From Croceibacterium_A sp039927815 (GTDB taxonomy: Bacteria > Pseudomonadota > Alphaproteobacteria > Sphingomonadales > Sphingomonadaceae): a stretch of 51,872 nt of DNA. The stretch is taken from NCBI GenBank assembly GCA_039927815.1, contig JBDSUJ010000008.1, positions 1 through 51,872 on the forward strand, written 5' to 3'. The position numbers and the translations under genes were made by a program. Below the pieces are notes generated by a model. The model worked only from the letters and a program-made list of their open reading frames with translations, did no database searches and was not told the origin of the DNA. Positions 16,039 to 23,448 of the stretch are shown piece by piece; within the stretch, counting starts at the first letter, position 1, and the number at the start of each line of letters is the position of its first letter.

Positions 16039-17505
16039 ATGGCCCGGTTAATTCTCTTGCTGACGGCGCTGTTTTCGCTCGCCGGATGCGGGAGCGGAGA
16101 CGGCACGCTCAAAGCGGCCTTCATCGATAATCCGGCGGACCTGTTCGCCCCCGGGAGCCGCTTGTCGCCGGGTGCGCAGCATGTGCGGGCGGCGATCCGT
16201 TCCGGCCTCGTCGCACTCGACGAGAAAGGCGAGGTGGTACCCGCGCTGGCAGACCGGTGGATTGTCACCGACGATGGGCTGAGCTTCATATTTCGCCTGC
16301 GCGACGGCCGCTGGCCCGACGGCGGCAATCTTACAGCCCAGAGCGTCAAGGCCGCGCTCGACCAGGCGATTCGCGGCGTACGCGGGACCTCGCTCGGGCT
16401 TGAACTGAGTCCGATTGCCCAAGTGCGCGCGATGGCTGGCCGGGTGGTGGAAATTCGCCTGGCGGAACCGGTGCCGTCCTTGCTTCAGCTGCTCGCACAG
16501 CCCGAACTGGGCGTGACGCGCGACGGGGCGCGCACGGACACCGGACCGATGATGCTGGCGCGCCGCGGAGCCATCGCCATCCTGACGATGAAGCGTCCGG
16601 CCGACCGTGGATTGCCCGAGGAAGCGGATTGGCAGCGCCGTGTACGCCCGGTGGAGTTGCGTGCGCTCACGGCGGAGCGGGCGATCGCACAATTCGCGCG
16701 CGGTGATATCGATCTTGTGCTCGGCGGACGGCTGGCGGCGCTGCCGCTGGCTCCGACCGGTCCGCTGTCACGCGGCACGGTGAAGCTTGATCCGGCCATC
16801 GGTCTGTTCGGATTTCAGGTCAGGCGCGCGAGCGGCTTTCTCGCGGATCCCCGGAACCGCGAAGCGCTGGCCATGGCGCTCGACCGCCCGGCGCTGATCG
16901 CTCCGTTCAACATCGGCGGGTGGGTCCCGACCACGCGCATTGTCGCGCCCGGCATGCAGAACGATGCGGGCACCGTCAGCGAGCGGTGGACCGGCCAGGT
17001 GATCGAGGATCTTCGCGCTGTGGCGGCGCGCCGCGTAGCCGGGTGGCGCGCAGGCAACGGCGGCGCCCCGGTGCGCCTCACGCTGGCGGCCGCCCCCGGA
17101 CCGGGCACCGACCTGCTGGTGCGTGAATTGTCGAGCCAGTTGGGCCCAATCGGCGTGACTCTTCAGCGCGTGCCCGAGGGCGCCCCGGCCGATCTGGCGC
17201 TGATCGATCGCGTCGCACGGTATCCAGACCTGCGCTGGTTCCTCGATCAGTTCAACTGCAGCTTGCGACAAGGCTTGTGCGACGAAGAGGCCGACCGCAG
17301 CGTGAGCGCGACGGCTGCCGAGCTCGACCCGGCCAAGCGGGCGGCGCTGCTGGCGCAAGCCGAGACGACACTGACGCAGGCCAACGGTTTCATTCCGTTC
17401 GGCTCGCCCATCCGCTTCTCGCTGGTGCGCAGCAGCATCACCGGGTTCGACCCCAACGCCTGGGCGTTCCATCCCTTGCCGTCACTGGCCGCGATCACCA
17501 AATGA
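16039..17505 (+). CDS. Solute-binding lipoprotein, family 5 (peptide/opine/nickel type)
   Basis: Extracytoplasmic solute-binding protein of 488 residues of the SBP_bac_5 family. The N-terminus is a lipoprotein signal with lipobox LAGC at residue 17. Family signature: GLVALDEKGEVVPALADRW, then FIFRLRDGRWPDGGNLTAQSVKAALD, and the late EALAMALDRPALI. Substrates of the family are oligopeptides, nickel complexes or opines; none can be chosen here. No ABC permease or ATPase genes lie beside it, so it is an orphan binding protein or serves a distant transporter. The DUF4112 gene begins inside its stop codon (ATGA). Confidence 0.86.
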   Translation: MARLILLLTALFSLAGCGSGDGTLKAAFIDNPADLFAPGSRLSPGAQHVRAAIRSGLVALDEKGEVVPALADRWIVTDDGLSFIFRLRDGRWPDGGNLTAQSVKAALDQAIRGVRGTSLGLELSPIAQVRAMAGRVVEIRLAEPVPSLLQLLAQPELGVTRDGARTDTGPMMLARRGAIAILTMKRPADRGLPEEADWQRRVRPVELRALTAERAIAQFARGDIDLVLGGRLAALPLAPTGPLSRGTVKLDPAIGLFGFQVRRASGFLADPRNREALAMALDRPALIAPFNIGGWVPTTRIVAPGMQNDAGTVSERWTGQVIEDLRAVAARRVAGWRAGNGGAPVRLTLAAAPGPGTDLLVRELSSQLGPIGVTLQRVPEGAPADLALIDRVARYPDLRWFLDQFNCSLRQGLCDEEADRSVSATAAELDPAKRAALLAQAETTLTQANGFIPFGSPIRFSLVRSSITGFDPNAWAFHPLPSLAAITK

Positions 17506-17918
17506 CCACGATGGATCCCCGGCCTTCCCCAACCGCACGCCGCCTGGATTTGCCGCTCGGGCGCGATCCGCTGGCTGTGCGCCGACGGATCGAAACGCTT
17601 GAGCGGCTGCTCGAGCACAGCATTGCGCTGCCGGGCATGAAGCGGTCGGTCGGGCTGGATGCCATCGTCGGCTTGATCCCGGTGGCCGGCGACATCGTCA
17701 CCGCGGCAATGGGCGCCTACCTGGTGTTCGAAGCTAGCCTGCTGGGTCTGCCCAAGTGGAAGCTGTTGCGGATGGCCGGAAACGTGGCCTTCGACAGCGC
17801 TATCGGGGCGATCCCAGTGGCCGGCGATGTGTTCGACTTCGTGTTCCGTTCCAACAGCCGTAACCTCGCCATCCTGAAGCGGCATCTGGACAAGCACCAT
17901 CCGCTGATCGAGCAGTAG
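17502..17918 (+). CDS. DUF4112 family membrane protein
   Basis: Protein of 138 residues with the DUF4112 pattern: ALPGMKRSVGLDAIVGLIPVAGDIVTAAMG and, duplicated further on, FDSAIGAIPVAGDVFDFVF. The repeated GxIPVAGD motifs lie in hydrophobic segments and probably form two membrane hairpins. Function unknown. It overlaps the upstream lipoprotein gene by four bases, so the pair is coexpressed. About 130 bases without other features separate it from mutS. Confidence 0.82.
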   Translation: MTTMDPRPSPTARRLDLPLGRDPLAVRRRIETLERLLEHSIALPGMKRSVGLDAIVGLIPVAGDIVTAAMGAYLVFEASLLGLPKWKLLRMAGNVAFDSAIGAIPVAGDVFDFVFRSNSRNLAILKRHLDKHHPLIEQ

Positions 17919-18048
17919 CTTCCGTATCCGTATTATGGAAAAACGGGGCGCATCTCTCGCCAGCTTGCGGAGTGGAAGGTCGGTTATTCGTCAACAATTG
18001 CGGTCTGCCCGATGACTCGGCTTGGTGAAGTCCGCTAATCGGCGGGCG

Positions 18049-20655
18049 ATGTCAGACCCGTCTCCCCCGACTCCCATGATGGTCCAGTACCTGGCGCTCA
18101 AGCGCGAGGCCGGAGAGTGCCTGCTGTTCTACCGCATGGGTGATTTCTTCGAGCTGTTTTTCGACGACGCGAAGACCGCCTCGCGAGTTCTCGACATCGC
18201 GCTGACCAGCCGCGGCGAACATGCGGGCGCGCCGATCCCGATGTGCGGCGTGCCGGTGCATGCGGCCGAGGGCTACCTTGCCCGGCTGATCAGGGCCGGT
18301 TGCCGCGTGGCCATTGCCGAACAGACCGAGAGCCCCGATCAGGCACGCAAGGCGCGCGGCTCAAAGGCGCTAGTTGCGCGCGACATCGTCCGCTTCGTCA
18401 CCGCCGGAACGCTGACCGAGGAAGCCTTGCTCGAACCGCGCCGGGCGAACCTGCTCGCGGCGGTTTGCGAAGTGCGCGGGATTTGCGGACTGGCGGCATG
18501 CGACATTTCGACCGGACGGATGGAGCTGGAGGAATGCGCGCCCGAGATGGTAGGCGCCGCGCTGGCGCGGCTGGGGCCGAGCGAGTTGGTAGCGCCGAAC
18601 GATTGGACGTCCGCGCCCGACCTCGCGATCGGCCGGCCGCGCGGGGAGTTTACCAGCGAAGGCGGCGAGGCATGGCTCAAGGCGGCGCACAAAGTCGCCA
18701 CGCTCGATGGCTTCGGATCGTTTGGCCGCGCTTCGCTCGCGGCAGCGAGCGGCCTGCTCGCCTACCTCGACCATGCCGGGAGGGGGTCTATGCCGCTGCT
18801 GTTGCCGCCGGTCATGCTCGACAGCCAGGATTCGCTGGCGATGGACGAAGCGACCCGCGCCAGCCTCGAGTTGTTGACCGCGCACGGCGGGGGCCGCGAG
18901 GGGAGCTTGCTGGCCGCTCTCGACCGCTGCGTGACCGGGGCGGGCGCGCGCCTGCTGGCGTCCGATCTCTCGGCCCCACTGGCCAAGCGTGACGCCATCG
19001 GGGACCGCCTCGACCTGGTCGACTGGCTTTATCGCGACCCGCTGCTGCGCGCTGATCTGCGCGACGGCCTGCGATCCTGCCCCGACATCGGGCGGGCGCT
19101 GGGCCGGGTGGTAGCCGGGCGCGGCAGTCCGCGCGACCTGGGGCAAATCCGTGACGGCCTGGGACAAGCGCGACGCATCGGCGAGCATGTGCAGGACCAG
19201 CCTGACCAGCCCGCATTGCTGCTCGCGCTGCGGCCACGGCTCACCGGGCATGGTGCGTTGACCGACTTGCTGTCCCGCGCGTTGGTCGGCACCCCGCCGA
19301 CTGAGCGCGGCAGCGGCGGCTTCATCGCCGAAGGACACGACCACGCGCTCGACGCACTGCGCCAGGTCGCCAGCGATTCGCGCCGCGCGATCGCCGCGCT
19401 CGAGGCGAAGTACCGCGCCGAAACCGGGGTCGCCGCGCTCAAGATCCGTCATAACGGGGTGCTTGGCTATTTCATCGAAGTGGCCGTGCGTTACGCCGAC
19501 GCGCTGATGGCGCAGGGAAGCGGTTTCACGCATCGCCAGACGATGGCCGGCGCGGTGCGCTTCAACTCGATCTCGCTTCATGAAGAAGCCACGCGCATCG
19601 CCGAGGCTGGCGGGCATGCGCTGGCGGCGGAGGAAGCGCATTTCGAGGACCTGGTGGCGGCCGTCGGCGCCGCCCGTGAGGCAATCGCGGGCACTGCAGC
19701 GGCGCTCGCCCGCCTCGATGTCGCGGCTGGCCAGGCCGAACGCGCGGCGGAGGGCGGCTGGGCCAGGCCCGAGATTGTCGAGCACGCCTGCCTGGAAATC
19801 GCGGACGGCCGCCACCCCGTGGTGGAGGCGGCCCTGGCGCGCCGCGGGCAGCGCTTCGTGGCCAACGATTGCGTGCTCTCGCCCGAGAATCGGCTGTGGC
19901 TGGTCGGCGGGCCGAACATGGGCGGCAAGTCGACTTTCCTGCGCCAGAACGCACTGATCGTGGTCATGGCCCAGGCTGGAGGGTTTGTCCCCGCCGGGCG
20001 CGCGGTGATCGGACTGGTCGACCGGCTGTTCAGCCGCGTCGGGGCGTCCGACAATCTCGCTCGTGGCCGCTCGACGTTCATGGTAGAGATGGTTGAGACG
20101 GCTGCGATCCTGGCCCAGGCGACCGAACGCAGCTTCGTGATACTCGATGAAGTCGGGCGCGGTACTTCGACTTATGATGGACTGGCGCTGGCATGGGCGG
20201 TGGCCGAAGCCATCCATGGCAAGAACCGCTGCCGCTGCCTGTTCGCGACCCATTACCATGAACTGGCGCGACTGGCCGCGAGTTGCGATGCGCTGTCGCT
20301 CCATCATGTGCGGGCGAAGGAATGGAAAGGTGACTTGGTCCTTCTCCACGAGGTGGCGGAAGGCGCCGCCGACCGCAGTTACGGCTTGGCCGTCGCTCGG
20401 CTCGCCGGGGTTCCAAAAGATGTCATCGCCCGGGCGCGGACGGTGCTCGACAAGCTTGAGAAAGGACGCGCCGAAACCGGCGGCTTAGCAGCGGGGTTGG
20501 GCGAGTTGCCGCTGTTTGCCGGAGTGGCCGCAGCTGTTGAAGAGCGGTCCGATGGATTCCGCGAACAGATTCAGTCGCTAGATCTGGATGCGTTGACCCC
20601 GCGCGACGCGCTCGACCTGTTGTACGATCTCAAGCGCGCCGCGGCATCGGATTAG
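18049..20655 (+). CDS. mutS: DNA mismatch repair protein MutS
   Basis: Mismatch-recognising ATPase of 868 residues. The N-terminal domain carries LFYRMGDFFELFFDDA with the phenylalanine that stacks on the mismatch. The C-terminal ATPase shows GPNMGGKS (621-628), Walker B region VILDEVGRGTSTYDG and the ATHYHEL motif. The ATG at 18049 (MSDPSPP) was chosen; a TTG 27 bases upstream is possible but less typical. The 3' end overlaps the convergent acidic protein gene by four bases. MutL is not in this window. Confidence 0.96.
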   Translation: MSDPSPPTPMMVQYLALKREAGECLLFYRMGDFFELFFDDAKTASRVLDIALTSRGEHAGAPIPMCGVPVHAAEGYLARLIRAGCRVAIAEQTESPDQARKARGSKALVARDIVRFVTAGTLTEEALLEPRRANLLAAVCEVRGICGLAACDISTGRMELEECAPEMVGAALARLGPSELVAPNDWTSAPDLAIGRPRGEFTSEGGEAWLKAAHKVATLDGFGSFGRASLAAASGLLAYLDHAGRGSMPLLLPPVMLDSQDSLAMDEATRASLELLTAHGGGREGSLLAALDRCVTGAGARLLASDLSAPLAKRDAIGDRLDLVDWLYRDPLLRADLRDGLRSCPDIGRALGRVVAGRGSPRDLGQIRDGLGQARRIGEHVQDQPDQPALLLALRPRLTGHGALTDLLSRALVGTPPTERGSGGFIAEGHDHALDALRQVASDSRRAIAALEAKYRAETGVAALKIRHNGVLGYFIEVAVRYADALMAQGSGFTHRQTMAGAVRFNSISLHEEATRIAEAGGHALAAEEAHFEDLVAAVGAAREAIAGTAAALARLDVAAGQAERAAEGGWARPEIVEHACLEIADGRHPVVEAALARRGQRFVANDCVLSPENRLWLVGGPNMGGKSTFLRQNALIVVMAQAGGFVPAGRAVIGLVDRLFSRVGASDNLARGRSTFMVEMVETAAILAQATERSFVILDEVGRGTSTYDGLALAWAVAEAIHGKNRCRCLFATHYHELARLAASCDALSLHHVRAKEWKGDLVLLHEVAEGAADRSYGLAVARLAGVPKDVIARARTVLDKLEKGRAETGGLAAGLGELPLFAGVAAAVEERSDGFREQIQSLDLDALTPRDALDLLYDLKRAAASD

Positions 20656-20966
20656 TCTTCGTCGGGATCGTGGCCCGCGCCGTAGCGGTCTTCCTCGTCG
20701 TCCATGTTGGGCTCGCCGGCAAAGGCGCCCATGTCGATCCGCCCCGATTGCTCCATGTCGCGCATGTGATCGATCAGGTCCTGGGTGGAATCGCCGTCGG
20801 GATCGGTACCGACCTTTTCGCTGTCCAGCGGGCTGCCATGACGGCCCCCCCCGCGCAGCGCTTCCTCGGCCAGTGTCTGGCTTTGCCCGCCTTCGTCATC
20901 CTGCTCGGCGTTCTCGAGAATTGGATCCAGTTCGGGCGCTTCGTCGGCAGTCGGGCGGTCGGCCAT
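20652..20966 (-). CDS. Small acidic protein of unknown function
   Basis: Protein of 104 residues, very rich in Asp and Glu, with no hydrophobic segment. Segments such as DLIDHMRDMEQSGRIDMGAFAGEPNMDD are orderly enough to suggest a real gene, and the position at the end of the gluQ-HIG1-adenosyltransferase operon supports it. It starts 51 bases after the adenosyltransferase stop. The family is not recognised and no function is claimed. Confidence 0.65.
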   Translation of the reverse strand: MADRPTADEAPELDPILENAEQDDEGGQSQTLAEEALRGGGRHGSPLDSEKVGTDPDGDSTQDLIDHMRDMEQSGRIDMGAFAGEPNMDDEEDRYGAGHDPDED

Positions 20967-21017
20967 CGTGAAAATCTCCTTCGGCCGTCAACCCGCTACC
21001 CGCTCGCTGTGTTCCCG

Positions 21018-21578
21018 TCAGCGGCTGGCGCCGGGAGTCCATAGCGGATCCTGGCCGCGGTTGACCGTGCGAGCGGCCACGAACAGATAATCCGACAACC
21101 GGTTGATATACGCCAGCGCGGCGGGATTCACGGGTTCATGCGCGGCCAGTTCGGTCATCGCCCGCTCGGCCGCGCGGGCGGCGGTGCGTGCCGTGTGGAG
21201 CCGCGCGGCGCCCTCGCTTCCGCCCGGCAGGATAAAGCTGGTTAGCGGAGCGAGCGCTTCATTGAGTGCGTCGATCCGCGCCTCGAGCCAGGCAGTTTGC
21301 GTGGGAACGATCCGCAGCACCATCTCGGATGGCGCGAAGTCGTCGCCGGGTGTGGCGAGGTCGGCCCCAAGATCGAACAGGTCGTTCTGGATCCGCTCGG
21401 ACTCGCTGGCGAGCGCTTCGCTCAACACGAGCGCGGCCCACCCCAGCGTCACATTGGCCGCGTCCACCTCGCCGATCGCGGCGAACCTTAGATCATGCTT
21501 GGCACGGCGCGATCCGTCGACCAGGCCGCTGGTCCCGTCATCGCCGGTGCGCGTGTAAATCCGGTTGAGGCGGACCAT
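21018..21578 (-). CDS. Cobalamin adenosyltransferase, PduO type
   Basis: ATP:cob(I)alamin adenosyltransferase of 186 residues that makes adenosylcobalamin. The N-terminal motif IYTRTGDDGTSGLVDGSR binds ATP; FILPGGSEGAARLHTARTAARAAERAM holds the conserved arginine helix, and LNRLSDYLFVAARTVN is the C-terminal signature. In many alphaproteobacteria this gene follows a twin-helix membrane protein gene and precedes etfBA; the first part of that order is seen here, but etf genes are absent. It begins 9 bases after the HIG1-like stop. Confidence 0.92.
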   Translation of the reverse strand: MVRLNRIYTRTGDDGTSGLVDGSRRAKHDLRFAAIGEVDAANVTLGWAALVLSEALASESERIQNDLFDLGADLATPGDDFAPSEMVLRIVPTQTAWLEARIDALNEALAPLTSFILPGGSEGAARLHTARTAARAAERAMTELAAHEPVNPAALAYINRLSDYLFVAARTVNRGQDPLWTPGASR

Positions 21579-21587
21579 TGGGCCGCC

Positions 21588-21815
21588 CTAGCGGTTGATC
21601 ATCATCAGGATCGCCACCACCACGATCGCCAGCGCCTGATACTTGATCCGCGCCATCATCGCGCGGTTCTGGCGCAGCTGCATCTCGGCCACCCTGTCGC
21701 CGTCGCTTTCGAGGTCGAGCTTGGTCGTCTGCAAGAACGCGATGATCCCGCGAACAAGCGAGACGACCACCATGATGGCGAGGCCGGCGATGACGATGAT
21801 GAGCACGATGTTCAT
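21588..21815 (-). CDS. HIG1-like twin-helix membrane protein
   Basis: Protein of 75 residues with two membrane helices, at about residues 2-27 and 57-73, joined by a charged loop (KLDLESDGDRVAEM, then LRQNRAMMARIKYQALAI). The layout resembles HIG1-domain proteins that associate with respiratory complexes in mitochondria and alphaproteobacteria. It overlaps the end of gluQ by four bases if the ATG at 21815 is used; an ATG at 21833 would add six residues. The choice is uncertain because no clear ribosome binding site is present for either. Confidence 0.75.
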   Translation of the reverse strand: MNIVLIIVIAGLAIMVVVSLVRGIIAFLQTTKLDLESDGDRVAEMQLRQNRAMMARIKYQALAIVVVAILMMINR

Positions 21816-22663
21816 GGCTGCGGATGTAGGCATTCACGCACGCCAATTCCAGCAGGAAGGCACCCGTGGCGCAGGGCATCCGCCAAGGCGAGTCCGTCCT
21901 CCCCCGCGAGGCGGCGGTCGGCGATGGCGCGCGATCCGCGCCGCTTGGCCAGCTTGCGTCCCGCGCCATCGAGCAGCAGCGGGTGATGATGCCAGGTCGG
22001 AACCGGCAAGCCGAGCAGCGCCTGGAGCAGCCGGTGGACATGCGTCGCCGCGAACAGGTCCGCCCCGCGCGTCACCAAGGTTACGCCGTCGGCAGCGTCG
22101 TCGAGCGTGACCGCCAGATGATAGCTCGCTGGGGTATCGCTGTCCCTGCGCACCAGCACCACGTCGCCCGCCGCTTCGGGAACTGCGGGCTGATCGCCCG
22201 CCACCTCGTCCGTCCATTGCAGAGGGCCGGTCCGGCGCAGAGCCTTGGCGACGTGCAGCCGCCACGCGACCGGGCCGGCCGAGTCGATCGAGGCGACCCG
22301 GCATGTTCCGGGATAGACCGGACCGTCAGGCCCTTCGGCGATGGCGTTCGCGGCAATCTCAGCGCGGGTGCAGCGGCATGGATAGAGCAGGCCGTCGTCA
22401 CGCAGGCGCGCCGCCGCGCGCTCATATACCGCAAGCCGCCGCGATTGCGGCACCACGTCGACCCAGCTCAGTCCTAGCCAGTCCAGATCGGCGCGGAAAG
22501 CCTCGGCCAATTCAGGACGTGACCGGGCACCGTCGATGTCCTCGATGCGGAGCAGGAACCGCCCGCCGCGCGTCTCCGCCATGTCGTGCGCCACGATTGC
22601 CGAGTAAGCGTGGCCGAGATGCAGCGGGCCGTTCGGGCTTGGCGCGAAGCGGGTCACGGTCAT
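21812..22663 (-). CDS. gluQ: Glutamyl-Q tRNA(Asp) synthetase
   Basis: Truncated glutamyl-tRNA synthetase paralogue (YadB/GluQ) of 283 residues that activates glutamate and attaches it to the queuosine base of tRNA(Asp). It has the HIGH-type motif PNGPLHLGHA (10-19) and a KMSKS-type motif KLAKRRGS (237-244), plus zinc-site cysteines in LYPCRCT. The C-terminal anticodon-binding domain of GltX is absent, as expected. It depends on queuosine, and queC is present at 4.1 kb. The ATG at 22663 matches family starts. It heads the operon with HIG1 and the adenosyltransferase. Confidence 0.94.
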   Translation of the reverse strand: MTVTRFAPSPNGPLHLGHAYSAIVAHDMAETRGGRFLLRIEDIDGARSRPELAEAFRADLDWLGLSWVDVVPQSRRLAVYERAAARLRDDGLLYPCRCTRAEIAANAIAEGPDGPVYPGTCRVASIDSAGPVAWRLHVAKALRRTGPLQWTDEVAGDQPAVPEAAGDVVLVRRDSDTPASYHLAVTLDDAADGVTLVTRGADLFAATHVHRLLQALLGLPVPTWHHHPLLLDGAGRKLAKRRGSRAIADRRLAGEDGLALADALRHGCLPAGIGVRECLHPQP

Positions 22664-22779
22664 GCGGGGAGCGGCTCCAAGCCTCGCGAATCGGCCAGAT
22701 TGCTGTGGATTCGCCGCTTGTAACAGGCTTGACGCTTTCCTGCGCAAATGCTCCGTTTGGACCCGTCAGGAGGGCAAGC

Positions 22780-23388
22780 GTGTTCAAGGCCGAGCTGATC
22801 GAGCGCGCCGCGCAGTTCCGCAGCGCTCACGAGGATCCGGAGCGCAAGCTGGAAAGCTGCCCCGCGCTGGTGCTGAACGCCGACTATACCCCTCTGTCCT
22901 ATTATCCGTTGAGCCTGTGGCCGTGGCAGACCGCGATCAAGGCCATCTTCCTCGAACGCGTCGATGTGGTCGCGACGTACGAGCGGCAGGTGCACTCGCC
23001 GTCGCTCGACATGAAGATTCCCTCCGTCATCGCCTTGCGCCAGTTCGTGCGGCCAAGTGAATTTCCGGCGTTTACGCGCTTCAACCTGTTCCTGCGTGAC
23101 CGGTTCTCGTGCCAGTATTGCGGCAGCCCGCAGCACCTCACGTTCGATCACGTCATCCCACGGCGACTGGGCGGCAAGACCACGTGGGAGAACATTCTCA
23201 CCGCGTGCGCTCCGTGCAACATGAAGAAGGGCGGGCGCACCCCGGCCCAGGCGCGCATGCAGCCGCTGGTACGGCCGATCCGCCCGACCAGTTGGCAGCT
23301 GCAGCAGCAGGGCAAGAGCTTCCCCCCCAACTATCTGCACGAGACGTGGCGCGACTGGCTCTACTGGGACATCGAGTTGGAGGAATAG
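22780..23388 (+). CDS. HNH endonuclease family protein
   Basis: Stand-alone HNH protein of 202 residues. A zinc ribbon is formed by C111-x-x-C114 and C143-x-x-C146; between them DHVIPRRLGGKTTWENIL provides the HNH metal site. The N-terminal part (VLNADYTPLSYYPLSLWPWQTA) is characteristic of a widespread bacterial family of single-domain HNH proteins of unknown role, distinct from restriction enzymes and CRISPR nucleases. The GTG at 22780 has an excellent AGGAGGG at 22768-22774. It diverges from gluQ with 116 bases between starts. Confidence 0.88.
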   Translation: MFKAELIERAAQFRSAHEDPERKLESCPALVLNADYTPLSYYPLSLWPWQTAIKAIFLERVDVVATYERQVHSPSLDMKIPSVIALRQFVRPSEFPAFTRFNLFLRDRFSCQYCGSPQHLTFDHVIPRRLGGKTTWENILTACAPCNMKKGGRTPAQARMQPLVRPIRPTSWQLQQQGKSFPPNYLHETWRDWLYWDIELEE

Positions 23389-23448
23389 GCGCTTTCGCCC
23401 GCAACCGGTCGGCGCTAGGCAATCCGCCAAGAAACCGGGAGAGCCTGC

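Noticed and set aside
16048..16062. CtrA-like half site (TTAA) at the start of the solute-binding lipoprotein gene
   Set aside because: The second half of the site is absent, and the TTAA lies within the coding start.
18370..20349. Long minus-strand frame antisense to mutS
   Set aside because: It is low in protein-like order and rich in Arg/Gln/Ala as expected for the shadow of a high-GC gene; mutS motifs are on the plus strand.
22780..23388. HNH protein as part of a restriction or CRISPR system
   Set aside because: No methylase, Cas gene or repeat array lies nearby, and the sequence fits a common stand-alone HNH family.
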